DNA of 64,000 nt. Source: Pseudogemmobacter hezensis (GTDB lineage Bacteria > Pseudomonadota > Alphaproteobacteria > Rhodobacterales > Rhodobacteraceae). Position numbers and translations under genes: made by a program. Each line of letters begins with the position of its first letter. The stretch's first letter is position 1. Below the pieces are notes generated by a model, which was given only the letters and a program-made list of their open reading frames with translations, did no database searches and was not told the origin of the DNA. Below are positions 1 to 7,726 of this stretch, one piece after another. Where the stretch lies: the NCBI RefSeq assembly GCF_013155295.1, contig NZ_JABJXT010000004.1, forward strand, positions 62,001 through 126,000, written 5' to 3'.

Positions 1-2
1 GT

Positions 3-1139
3 TTCGCGGGCGCGGCCTGGGGGCTGTTCTGGCTGCTGGCCGCCGCCGAGGCCACGGGCATTGCGCTGCTGGCCGGTTCCGCCGTCGCGCCCGAGGGGGC
101 TGCGGGCGGGCTGGTCGCGGGGCTGCTTTTGCTGCTGGCCAGCCGGCTTTTCTGCCTCTTTGGCCGCGCCACCATGGTTCCGGGCAGCCGCCAGTTTCTG
201 ACCGCCACAGCTGTTCTTCTGGCGGTCTGGGGGCTGGTGATCTGGCGGGCGGTTTACGGCGACCCGGGCGAGGCGCTCTTCGGCCCGCTGGCGGATCGTA
301 GCCTCGCGATGAAGGTCAGCGCCCTGTTGGACAGCGCGATTTCCTGGATGCAGACCTCATTCCAGTCGGTTTTCACGCTGATCGTCATCGGGGTGCGCAG
401 CGCCATCGAGGCGGTCGAGTGGCTGCTGACCTGGCTGTCCTGGCCGGTGCCGGTGATTGCGCTGCTTTACGCGGCCTGGCAATTCGCGGGGCGGCAGGTG
501 GCGCTGCTGACGCTGGTCTCCTGCGCCTATCTGGTCTTTTTCGGCTTCTGGCCGCAGACGGTTTCGACGGTCTCGCTGGTCGGGGCGGCGGTGCTGCTGA
601 CGGTGCTGATCGGCATTCCGGGCGGGATCCTGCTGGCACGCAGCCCGGTTGCCGCGCGGATCGTCTCGCCCTTGCTGGACATCATGCAAACGCTGCCCAG
701 CTTCGTCTATCTGATCCCGGCGGTCGCCTTCTTTTCGGTCGGCAAAACCCCCGCCGTGCTGGCCACGATCATCTTCGCCCTGCCGCCGATGATCCGGCTG
801 ACCGCGCTTGGCATCACCCAGGTGCCCGCAACCGTGACCGAGGCCGCGCTGGCCCATGGGGCCACGCCCCGCCAGGTGCTGACCCGGGTCGAGCTGCCCC
901 TGGCCAAACCCTCGATCCTGCTGGGCCTGAACCAGACCATCGTCATGAGCCTTTCGATGGTCGTGGTCTCGGCGCTGATCGGCGCGGGGGGGCTGGGCTA
1001 TGACGTGGTCAATGCGCTGCGCAATATCCAGGGCGGGGCAGGGTTCCTGGCCGGAATTGCAATCGTCATCTGCGCGATTGTCCCCGACCGCATCCTGCAA
1101 GGCGCCATGAAAAAGAACCAAAGCCATTCGCGCCCCTGA
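3..1139 (+). CDS. Glycine betaine/proline-type ABC transporter permease (5' partial)
   Basis: The reading frame is open to the left edge, so the gene begins outside the window; the TTG near 129 is not a credible start. It shows many hydrophobic segments, then the ProW-type core: the QTLPSFVYLIPAV segment (about 690-730), the cytoplasmic EAA-type loop with HGATPRQVLTRVELPLAKP, and an LNQTIVMSLSMVV helix as in betaine/carnitine permeases. It would form the inner-membrane channel of an OpuA/ProU importer. The binding protein gene follows 48 bases later on the same strand, and the ATPase is presumably upstream of the window. The family call is secure; the exact substrate (glycine betaine, choline or similar) is inferred. 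Confidence 0.9.
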   Translation, partial: FAGAAWGLFWLLAAAEATGIALLAGSAVAPEGAAGGLVAGLLLLLASRLFCLFGRATMVPGSRQFLTATAVLLAVWGLVIWRAVYGDPGEALFGPLADRSLAMKVSALLDSAISWMQTSFQSVFTLIVIGVRSAIEAVEWLLTWLSWPVPVIALLYAAWQFAGRQVALLTLVSCAYLVFFGFWPQTVSTVSLVGAAVLLTVLIGIPGGILLARSPVAARIVSPLLDIMQTLPSFVYLIPAVAFFSVGKTPAVLATIIFALPPMIRLTALGITQVPATVTEAALAHGATPRQVLTRVELPLAKPSILLGLNQTIVMSLSMVVVSALIGAGGLGYDVVNALRNIQGGAGFLAGIAIVICAIVPDRILQGAMKKNQSHSRP

Positions 1140-1187
1140 GGCAGCGAATGAAACAGAAACTGCATAATAAACTGAGATGGTAAAACA

Positions 1188-2210
1188 ATGATCAGAAAAC
1201 TTATCGCCACAGTCGCCGTCAGCGCGACCCTGGCAAGCCCGCTTTACGCCCAGTCAAAACCAAAACTGGTAATTGGCGAGCAAAACTGGACCGGCGCAAT
1301 CGTCATCGGCAACCTGATCGCCGAGGTCGTCCGCACCCGGTTTGACGCAGATGTTTCTTTGCTGTCGGCAGATCTTCCGGTGCTGATGTCCAGCGCCGGA
1401 AAGAATGACGGCTCGGTTGATGTGCTGCCCGATATCTATCTGCCAAATCAAGCCACCGCCTGGGGCAAATATGTCGCCGCCGGCAGCGCGGAAACCCTGG
1501 TCCCCAACGCAAACCCCTATATCAGCGAGCAGGGCTTCTATATCCCGGGATATATTCAGGATGAATATGGGGTGACCTCGGTCGATGACCTGAAACGCCC
1601 TGAAATTGCTGAATTGTTCAAATCGCCTGCGGGCGGCAAGCCCGAGTTTCTGATTGGCCCTGCGGGATGGGAATCCACCTATATCAGCCAGATCAAAGCC
1701 AAGGATTACGGCTTTGCCCCTTTGTTTGAGGATGTCTCGACCGAGGCCTCTGTCACCTATGCCCGGATCGACGCCGCCTTCAAAGCAAAGACCGGGGTAC
1801 TGTTTTATGGCTATACGCCGGACTGGATTTTCGTGAATTACGACCTGCGCCTTTTGCAGGAGCCGGAGTTCGACGGCTATGCCCAGGACAATAAAAAGGA
1901 CGACCCGCTTTATAACCCCGATGGCAAATGGCTTTACGTCAGCCCGACCGAAGATCCCGACTGGCTGAACAAAAGCCGCATTACCAGCGCTTTCCCGCCC
2001 TCAAAGGTCTATGTTTTGCACGCCAAACGGCTGGAAACCGATGCGCCTGAGATTGCCGCTTTCCTGACCAATATCACAATCGACCCGAAGGTTCTGAATG
2101 AGCTGATCAAACAGGTCGAGAAAGACAAGGAAACGCCCGAGGCCGCCGCGCGCGCCTGGGTTGCCGCCAATGCCGCGATTGTCGATGGCTGGGTCAAAGG
2201 CACGCCTTAA
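1188..2210 (+). CDS. Glycine betaine/choline-type ABC transporter substrate-binding protein
   Basis: 340 residues with a typical Sec signal peptide (MIRK, hydrophobic core, cleavage near SPLYA-QS). The mature part starts with LVIGEQNWTGAIVIGNLIAE, the usual N-terminus of the OpuAC domain that binds quaternary amines between two lobes in the periplasm. Aromatic residues suited to a cation-pi cage are present (NWTG, GPAGWES, YTPDWIF), but which of them bind ligand cannot be told from sequence. It follows the permease directly and is followed by a strong stem-loop, so it is the last gene of that transport operon. The ligand could be glycine betaine, choline or another trimethylammonium compound. 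Confidence 0.88.
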   Translation: MIRKLIATVAVSATLASPLYAQSKPKLVIGEQNWTGAIVIGNLIAEVVRTRFDADVSLLSADLPVLMSSAGKNDGSVDVLPDIYLPNQATAWGKYVAAGSAETLVPNANPYISEQGFYIPGYIQDEYGVTSVDDLKRPEIAELFKSPAGGKPEFLIGPAGWESTYISQIKAKDYGFAPLFEDVSTEASVTYARIDAAFKAKTGVLFYGYTPDWIFVNYDLRLLQEPEFDGYAQDNKKDDPLYNPDGKWLYVSPTEDPDWLNKSRITSAFPPSKVYVLHAKRLETDAPEIAAFLTNITIDPKVLNELIKQVEKDKETPEAAARAWVAANAAIVDGWVKGTP

Positions 2211-2221
2211 GCCTGAAAAAT

Positions 2222-2265
2222 ACCATGCCCGCCTTACTGCCCCTGCGCAGTAAGGCGGGCATGGT
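2222..2265 (+). terminator. Perfect 18-bp stem-loop after the betaine binding protein gene
   Basis: Bases 2222-2239 are the exact reverse complement of 2248-2265, with an 8-nt loop. The stem starts 11 bases after the stop codon at 2210. No T-run follows, so it is either a terminator needing other factors or an mRNA 3'-end stabiliser. Confidence 0.7.
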
Positions 2266-2316
2266 CAGTAAGGGGCACCACAGACAGGCCGGTCGCAGGA
2301 AAAAAGTCATATGCCG

Positions 2317-2700
2317 GTTGAACTGAGACCTTCGGGGCAGGATGTTTTTGGGACGCCGGGGCGTTTTACAGGCAGCTGCCCGGCATCCTCGACAGCCGTG
2401 TCGGCTATGCGACCTGAACCGACGGCTCGACAAAGCCCGCCCGGATCGCGGTGGTCCAGGTCGATTTCGCCCCCGCGATCATCAGCTATGACGAGGTGCT
2501 TTCGCATTTCCGGGCGATCCATGATCCTGGATCCTTTGACGCCCAGAACGATGAGACGCGGCCTGGTGTAAGATCGGCGGTCTCTGTGCACAGCCCAGGC
2601 GCAAAGCGCCTCGCGGGCCAAAGCGGCGCTGCGCAGCCCGGATGCGGCCCCGAATTTGCATCCGGATCATCCCCTGTCAGACGATCGAACTGGCCGAGGA
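2317..2700 (+). pseudogene. msrA: Decayed methionine sulfoxide reductase A (msrA) remnant
   Basis: The frame starting near 2325 reads ETFGAGCFWD (the MsrA GCFW catalytic motif), then LPGILDSRVGYA, a stop codon at about 2403, and, in the same frame, VVQVDFAPAIISYDEVLSHF, RAIHDP and a degraded RSAVSVHSP. These are the conserved MsrA blocks in the right order. The segment that normally lies between GYAGG and GHAEVV is missing or scrambled, there is an in-frame stop, and a frame change near 2610 is needed to follow the tail (SRAKAALRS). No intact start is seen. It is a non-functional relic just upstream of the IS remnant. Confidence 0.8.
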
Positions 2701-3052
2701 AAAGCACCCTAGGATCAGGACCCATTGATTGTGCTGCTGTTCGGTGATTCAGCAGGTGTCAGGAGCCCCTTCTGATGAGCAATCTATTCTGGCTGACTGA
2801 CGCGCAGATGGCGCGGCTCGAGCCGTTTTCCCCACGAGCCATGGCCGTCCACGCGTCGATGATCGCCGTGTCTTGAGCGGCATAATCTTCATCAATCGCA
2901 ATGGGTTGCGCTGGTGTGATGCCCCTCGCGAGTATGGTCCATCAAAGACGCTCTACAACCGCTGAAAGCGCTGAATCCGGATGGGGGTGTTCACCCGAAT
3001 AATGCACGGCCTGGCTTCGGAGGCTGCCGACAAGAAGACCATCATGATCGAT

Positions 3053-3097
3053 GTCGAGCCGGGGCAGCGCCACTGGTTCGAGCGCCCCGGCGAAGGG
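3053..3097 (+). repeat. Inserted hairpin repeat, copy 1 (in transposase)
   Basis: 45 nt stand where the family normally has 6 nt between the MID aspartate codon and the YLKAH codons. Bases 3054-3097 match 3331-3374 at 35 of 44 positions without gaps. The copy contains a perfect 8-bp inverted repeat (GCCGGGGC / GCCCCGGC) around an 18-nt loop. The net gain of 39 nt keeps the frame. Confidence 0.75.
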
Positions 3098-3331
3098 TAC
3101 CTGAAAGCTCATCGCACGGCCTCCAGCTTGCGGGTGAAAAAGGGGGGCGTGGTCGCCTGATCGGTCGCACGAAGGGTGGTATGAATACCAAGCTTCACGC
3201 CGTTGCCGATGCCCAAGGCCGCCCGATCAGCCTGTTTGTCACAGCCGGTCCGGTCAGCGACTACTGCGGAGCCGCTGCACAGCTCGCGCAGCTTTCCAAA
3301 GGCAGAGTGGATGCCGGCGGATCGGGGATAT

Positions 3332-3375
3332 CGAGCCGGTGACGCGCCACCGGTTCAAGCGAACCGGCGAGGGCC
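3332..3375 (+). repeat. Inserted hairpin repeat, copy 2 (in transposase)
   Basis: 44 nt replace the usual 6 nt between the ADRGY and DWFREAL codons. It is about 80% identical to copy 1. The stem is retained (GCCGGT / ACCGGC) with a compensatory change of a G-C pair to T-A at the sixth position, which supports a folded structure. The net gain is 38 nt, so this copy shifts the frame. Confidence 0.75.
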
Positions 3376-3547
3376 GATTGGTTCAGAGAGGCGTTGAAAG
3401 ACAAAGGCATAAGCACCTGTATCCCGGGGCGGAAAACCCGCAAGAAGAAAGTTCGATACGACAGGTGCCCCATTGTCTTCCTCCCGGCCATAGCCCTCGC
3501 AGCAACCGTCCTCTTCTCGTTATAAAGTTAATGAGTCTAGAGCCTAG

Positions 3548-3737
3548 CAAAAACAAAAAGGGCGCCACCGGGGTTTATGATGTCAGCTGGAATGGCGAGA
3601 CGGCTGCCCTCGATCTGGTTGCCCCGGCCGCCGCGCAGGATCCGCCTGAAGAGCCGCCTGCCCGGTAGCCCGCCCGCCAGTCCGGGCCAGGCAATTCTGG
3701 GCCAGACAATTCCGGCCCGGGTTTTGTCTGCTTTTGC
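3548..3737. other. Non-coding stretch between IS remnant and the catabolic operon
   Basis: A short open frame (about 3549-3668) has no recognisable similarity. Bases around 3683-3724 can pair (CGGGCC with GGCCCG) next to a T-rich segment and could end transcripts of the minus-strand operon, but the stem is short. Nothing else is supported here. Confidence 0.35.
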
Positions 3738-5396
3738 TTAAAGGCGGATATGGCCCACATCTTTCTTCGCGGCCTCATCCAGCGCATCGCTATAGCCCGC
3801 ATCGGCATAGCGGATCACCCCAAGCGCGGTGTCATTGGTCAGCGCCAGCTTCAGCCGCTGATCCGCCGCCGCCGTGCCATCGGCGATCACCGTCACCCCC
3901 GATGAGGTCATATAGCCCGCATAGCCGCCGCCGCCCGAATGCACCGCCACCAGGTCGGCACCCGAGGCGCAAAGCGTCATCGCGCTGATCAGTGGCCAGT
4001 CGGCAATCGCATCCGAGCCGTCGCGCATATTTTCGGTCATGATATTCGGATGGGCCATCGCGCCCGCGTCCAGATGGTCGCGCGAAAAGGCCACGGGGCC
4101 GGACAGCCTGCCATCCGCCACCATCTGATTGACCGCCCGCGCCAGCGCCGTTCGCTCGCCATGGCCCAGCCAGGCGATGCGGGCGGGCAGGCCCTCAAAG
4201 GGCACATGGGCGCGTGCCAGCCGGATCCAGTTGGTGACGATGGCATTGTCGGGGAACATTTCCAGCACCAGATCGTCGATCTGCGCGATATCACCCGGAT
4301 CACCTGACAGCGCCATCCAGCGGAAGGGGCCGATGGCGCGGGCAAACAGCGGGCGCAGATAGGCCTCGGTGAAGATCGGGATGTCGAAAGCATGTTCGAT
4401 CCCGCCCTGTTTCGCCTGGGTGCGGATCAGGTTGCCATTGTCGAAAACCTCGGCGCCCCGGGCCTGGAATTCCAGCATCGCCGCGACGTGATGGGTGATG
4501 CTTTCGCGCCCGGCCTCGATCAGCTCTTCGGGGTTTTGCTCACGCAGGCGGCGGACGCGGTCCAGGTCATAGCCTGCGGGCACATAGCCATAGACCAGAT
4601 CATGCGCCGAGGTCTGATCGGTGACGATATCGGGGGTGATGCCGCGCCGGGCGATCTCGGGGTAGATTTCCGCCGCATTGCCGATCAGCGCGACTGAAAG
4701 CGCCCGCTTTTCCGCCTGTGCGGCGCTGATCATCGCAAGCGCCGTGTCCAGATCGGGGGCGATCTCATCGAGGAAGCCGATCTCTTTGCGCATCCTGGCC
4801 CGGGCCGGATCGACATCGACGCAAAGGATCGCCGCCCCTGCCATCCGCCCGGCCAGCGGCTGTGCCCCGCCCATGCCGCCAAGGCCTGCCGTCAGGATGA
4901 ACCGCCCCGCCAGCGCGCCCGCAAAACGGCGCTCGGCGATGCGCATGAAGATCTCATAGGTGCCCTGGATCACGCCCTGGCTGCCGATATATTGCCAGGC
5001 CCCGGCGGTCAGCCCGCCCCAGCAGATCAGGCCCTTGCGTTCAAGATCATAGAAGTTTTCGGCCTTTGCCCATTGGCCGACGATATTGCAATTCGCCATG
5101 ATCACCATCGGCGCGCCCGCATGGGTTTTCAGAATCCCCACCGGCTTGCCGGACTGGATGATCAGGGTCTCATCCTCGTCGATCTCGGTCAGGCTTTTTA
5201 CGATGGCGCCATGCGCGGGCCAGTTGCGGGCCGCCTTGCCAAGGGCTGCATAGACGATCAGCTTTTCCGGGGCCTCGCCCACGGCCAGCACGTTTTCCAA
5301 CAGGCGCAAAAGCCCCTCGGTCCGCCAGGATTTCGTGCGCAGCTCTGGTCCGCCGGGGATCGGAAAGTCGGGGTGACGCGGATTTGCCTCAGGCAT
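3738..5396 (-). CDS. Urocanase-family protein, probable thiourocanate hydratase
   Basis: 552 residues from the ATG at 5396, which overlaps the end of the upstream gene by 8 bases and has a GGAGG site 6 bases before it. Urocanase hallmarks are present: GGLTAGAWQYIGSQG, the NAD-binding loop GLGGMGGAQPLAG, ADWPLISA and HSGGGGYAGY. The segment read ARICWxGxGER in canonical HutU, which holds the catalytic Cys, is ARIAWLGHGER here, so that Cys is Ala. The operon has no imidazolonepropionase or formiminoglutamase, but does have a DUF917 protein, a hydantoinase and a carbamoylase. Canonical histidine degradation is therefore unlikely. Hydration of 2-thiourocanate to a thiohydantoin propionate, as in ergothioneine breakdown, fits best. 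Substrate is inferred. Confidence 0.82.
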   Translation of the reverse strand: MPEANPRHPDFPIPGGPELRTKSWRTEGLLRLLENVLAVGEAPEKLIVYAALGKAARNWPAHGAIVKSLTEIDEDETLIIQSGKPVGILKTHAGAPMVIMANCNIVGQWAKAENFYDLERKGLICWGGLTAGAWQYIGSQGVIQGTYEIFMRIAERRFAGALAGRFILTAGLGGMGGAQPLAGRMAGAAILCVDVDPARARMRKEIGFLDEIAPDLDTALAMISAAQAEKRALSVALIGNAAEIYPEIARRGITPDIVTDQTSAHDLVYGYVPAGYDLDRVRRLREQNPEELIEAGRESITHHVAAMLEFQARGAEVFDNGNLIRTQAKQGGIEHAFDIPIFTEAYLRPLFARAIGPFRWMALSGDPGDIAQIDDLVLEMFPDNAIVTNWIRLARAHVPFEGLPARIAWLGHGERTALARAVNQMVADGRLSGPVAFSRDHLDAGAMAHPNIMTENMRDGSDAIADWPLISAMTLCASGADLVAVHSGGGGYAGYMTSSGVTVIADGTAAADQRLKLALTNDTALGVIRYADAGYSDALDEAAKKDVGHIRL

Positions 5397-6489
5397 TTGT
5401 TCCCTCCAGGGCGTATTTCGCCAGCTCGATCCCCATGGCCCGTTCGCAGGGCGGATAGACGGCGGGGTCAAGCACACCCGCGCCCAGCGGGATCACCGAT
5501 TTCGGCACATGCAGCAGATGGATGCGCATCCCTTCATGCAGCTGGCCGACGGACAGCGGCTCTGCCGTCTCGGAGAGCGTTGTGATCACATCGGGGAAGC
5601 TGGCGATCCGGCGGCCCCCGGCATCATCAATCGCCATATATTCGTTCATCACATGCAGCGTCAGGGCGCGGTCGCCCTGGCCCAGGGTGACGGTGCCGAT
5701 GTCAAAGGCCTCATTGGTATAGCGCACATCCTTTTTCGTGATCACACCCTCGAAAAGGATCGCGCCTTTGGTGCCCTCGACAATCGCGTCGATCACCGCC
5801 GCGGTGCCTTTGGGTTCAGCCGCCAGGATCGCATGGCCCAGATCCAGCGCCATCGAGATGCCGCCAAGCGCCGCATTCTTCGCCACGTAAGAGGCGGGCA
5901 GCGGGTTGCGGGCCGAGGCGATGAACCCCCCCGACATATCCGAGGCGGTGCGCAGAATGGGCGAGACTTTGGCCGTCGCGCCGCGTGTCACCAGCTCGAT
6001 ATAGCGGTGTTGCCCGCGGTTGCCGCCAACGGCGGTCTGGATCATCTGCGCATTGCTGCCCGCCATCCCGATCGAGCCCATATCGCCGGTCGGATGGGCG
6101 CGGATATCGCCCACCGCATCCACCACCTTGCAGCCAAGGATCGAGGCCGGAAGCCAGCCATTCAGCGTCGAGGATTTGCCGTTTTGCCCCACCATCAGCC
6201 CGGCAACCGGGGTGCCAAGCGCCTCATTCAGCAGCTGCACGGCCTTGATGTAATCGGTGCCGCGCATCTCCCAGGGGGTGGTCGAGGCGGGGGCGCCGAT
6301 GGCGGCGGCGGTGGCGACCCAGTCTTCCTCGCGCAGCTCGTCGATGCTGACCAGTTCCGGCTGGCCCGCACCAACGGCGGCATAGCCCAGCTTGCGGCCA
6401 TGATCGGCCCAGCCGCCGCCCCCGGCGGCATAGACCGATCCGCCGCGCACGGCGGGCTCGACATCTTTTTCGGTCAGAATACGGCGCAT
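5389..6489 (-). CDS. DUF917 protein, probable thiohydantoin desulfurase
   Basis: 366 residues from the ATG at 6489, preceded by AAGGAGAG at good spacing; a longer frame to 6516 is less likely. The N-terminal AAGGGGWADHG glycine loop and the overall pattern (GKSSTLNGWLPAS, HPTGDMGSIGMAG) mark the DUF917 / S-methyl-thiohydantoin desulfurase family, which acts on hydantoin-like rings. In the ergothioneine route a member of this family removes sulfur from 3-(5-oxo-2-thioxoimidazolidin-4-yl)propionate, giving hydantoin-5-propionate and H2S. Here it lies between the carbamoylase (10-base gap) and the urocanase homologue (8-base overlap), which suits this step. No signal peptide, so cytoplasmic. Confidence 0.8.
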   Translation of the reverse strand: MRRILTEKDVEPAVRGGSVYAAGGGGWADHGRKLGYAAVGAGQPELVSIDELREEDWVATAAAIGAPASTTPWEMRGTDYIKAVQLLNEALGTPVAGLMVGQNGKSSTLNGWLPASILGCKVVDAVGDIRAHPTGDMGSIGMAGSNAQMIQTAVGGNRGQHRYIELVTRGATAKVSPILRTASDMSGGFIASARNPLPASYVAKNAALGGISMALDLGHAILAAEPKGTAAVIDAIVEGTKGAILFEGVITKKDVRYTNEAFDIGTVTLGQGDRALTLHVMNEYMAIDDAGGRRIASFPDVITTLSETAEPLSVGQLHEGMRIHLLHVPKSVIPLGAGVLDPAVYPPCERAMGIELAKYALEGTNA

Positions 6490-6499
6490 GTCTCTCTCC

Positions 6500-7726
6500 T
6501 TATCCTTGCGCATCAAAGGCGAGGATGGCCTCTGCCATCACCTCGGCCCCCAATGCTATGTCACTGATTTCACTAAACTCTTCCGGGCAATGCGAGCGCC
6601 CGTCCAGGCTGGGCACGAAGATCATCGCGGCAGGCGCGATCCGCGCGATAAAGGCCGCATCATGCCCCGCCCCCGAGGCCATGCGGATCCGGCTGGCCCC
6701 CAGCCTGTCGGCCGCGCCCTCTGAAAGCGCGATCAGGCCCGGATCCATCGGCGTCGGCGGGTTGTCCGACAGGATCTGATGCGCGGCGGTGATCCCTTTG
6801 GGCAACTGGCCCAGCCGCGCCTGCAGCCAGGCGATGAAACCCTCGATCCGGGGGCGCTCGACCGCGCGGGCGTCGATCAGCAGCCGCACGCTGCCCGGCA
6901 CCACATTGGCCGCGCCCGGGGTGATCGAAAATTCGCCCACGGTGGCGGTGAAATGGCTGCCCAGCTGCGCAAGGCGGCCTGCCTCGGCGGCGATATCGGT
7001 GACAAGGCCCGCGCCCGCCACCAGCGCATCGGCCCGCAGGTCCATCGGCGTGGTGCCCGCGTGATCGGGGCGGCCCGTCAGCGTAACCTCGATCCGGGTG
7101 ATGCCCGCAATGGCGGTAACGAGGCCCAGATCGGTGGCCGCATTTTGCAAGACAAGGCCCTGCTCGATATGCAGTTCAAAAAACGCTTTGACATCATCGG
7201 CTTTCGCGCTGACATCGGGATCGCCGCCGACATCGCGGATCGCCTGGGCAAGGCTGCGCCCCTGATATTCCAGCCCGCTCCAGGCGTCTGGGCGCACCCC
7301 CGCCATCGCACGCGAGCCGATGCAGGACACCCCAAAGACCGAGACCTCTTCCGCCAGGAAATCCGCCACGCAAAGGTCATGGCGCAGGCGCAGGCCGTGC
7401 TCGTTCAGCATCCGCGCCACCTCAAGGGCTGCAACCACGCCCGCGACGCCGTCGAAGCGCCCGCCATCGGGGACGGTGTCGGAATGGCTGCCCAGAAGGA
7501 TGGTGCCCAAAGCGCCGGACCCGGCCCGCCGCCCCAGAAGATTGCCGCCCGCATCGGTTGTGACCGCCAGCCCGGCCGCGGCAAAGCGCGCCGCAAGCCA
7601 GCGCCGCCCCTCATCGAAACGGGGCGAGAAGGCGCGGCGCGTCCAGGGGCGGCCCGGGTCGGTGATCGCGGACAGGGCGGCCAGGTCATCGGCGATGCGG
7701 CTCTGGCTGATGCGCAGGTTTCTCAT
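6500..7726 (-). CDS. M20-family amidohydrolase, probable N-carbamoyl-L-glutamate hydrolase
   Basis: 408 residues, usual length for the M20 allantoate amidohydrolase / N-carbamoyl-L-amino-acid hydrolase (HyuC) group. Metal-site motifs: GSHSDTVPDGGRFDG (His and Asp ligands), the paired acidic residues in LAEEVSVFG, FELHIEQG, then PDHAGTTPMDLRADAL of the dimerisation lid and SGAGHDAAFIA near the C-terminus. It would release ammonia and CO2 from N-carbamoylglutamate, leaving glutamate. Its start overlaps the stop of the hydantoinase gene by 4 bases (ATGA), implying translational coupling of ring opening and decarbamoylation. The exact carbamoyl substrate is inferred from the operon. Confidence 0.82.
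   Translation of the reverse strand: MRNLRISQSRIADDLAALSAITDPGRPWTRRAFSPRFDEGRRWLAARFAAAGLAVTTDAGGNLLGRRAGSGALGTILLGSHSDTVPDGGRFDGVAGVVAALEVARMLNEHGLRLRHDLCVADFLAEEVSVFGVSCIGSRAMAGVRPDAWSGLEYQGRSLAQAIRDVGGDPDVSAKADDVKAFFELHIEQGLVLQNAATDLGLVTAIAGITRIEVTLTGRPDHAGTTPMDLRADALVAGAGLVTDIAAEAGRLAQLGSHFTATVGEFSITPGAANVVPGSVRLLIDARAVERPRIEGFIAWLQARLGQLPKGITAAHQILSDNPPTPMDPGLIALSEGAADRLGASRIRMASGAGHDAAFIARIAPAAMIFVPSLDGRSHCPEEFSEISDIALGAEVMAEAILAFDAQG

Larger units (their letters stand above)
2775..3525 (+). pseudogene. IS427-group transposase pseudogene
   Basis: It starts MSNLFWLTDAQMARLEPF, then needs a frame change near 2830 to continue HGRPRVDDRRVLSGIIFINR. Two Trp codons have become TGA (the NRWKRW block at about 2961-2975). 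The first DDE aspartate (MID, near 3047) is followed by a 45-nt foreign insert before YLKAHRTASS. The usual programmed frameshift point (AAAAAGGGGGG near 3137) leads into MNTKLHAVADAQGRPISLF. A second insert lies right after ADRGY (second Asp region, 3332-3375). The last block DWFREALKDKGI...CIPGRK jumps directly into RYDRCP, so the RIEIMFGRLKDW block with the catalytic Glu is deleted. It ends at the TAA at 3523. Confidence 0.85.
2710..3547 (+). mobile_element. Decayed IS5-family element, IS427 group (IS1248-like)
   Basis: The left end (2710-2731) and right end (3526-3547) are imperfect inverted repeats matching at 16 of 22 positions. Both outer edges read CTAG, the target duplication usual for this group. 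Inside is a wrecked two-frame transposase. IS1248-type elements of this layout are known from Paracoccus. The copy cannot be autonomous: it has frame changes, stop codons, two inserted repeats and a deletion removing the catalytic Glu region. Element identity rests on the transposase peptide MSNLFWLTDAQMARLEPF and the ends; the exact IS name is tentative. Confidence 0.85.

Noticed and set aside
3053-3097. tRNA-like B-box (GGTTCGAGC) suggesting a tRNA fragment
   Set aside because: There is no T-arm stem around it, and the second copy reads GGTTCAAGC with a different pairing. The better description is a hairpin repeat.
5509-6567. 352-codon frame opposite the DUF917 gene
   Set aside because: Composition typical of the reverse frame of a GC-rich gene (His/Gly/Arg-rich), no motif, and the opposite strand gene is clear.
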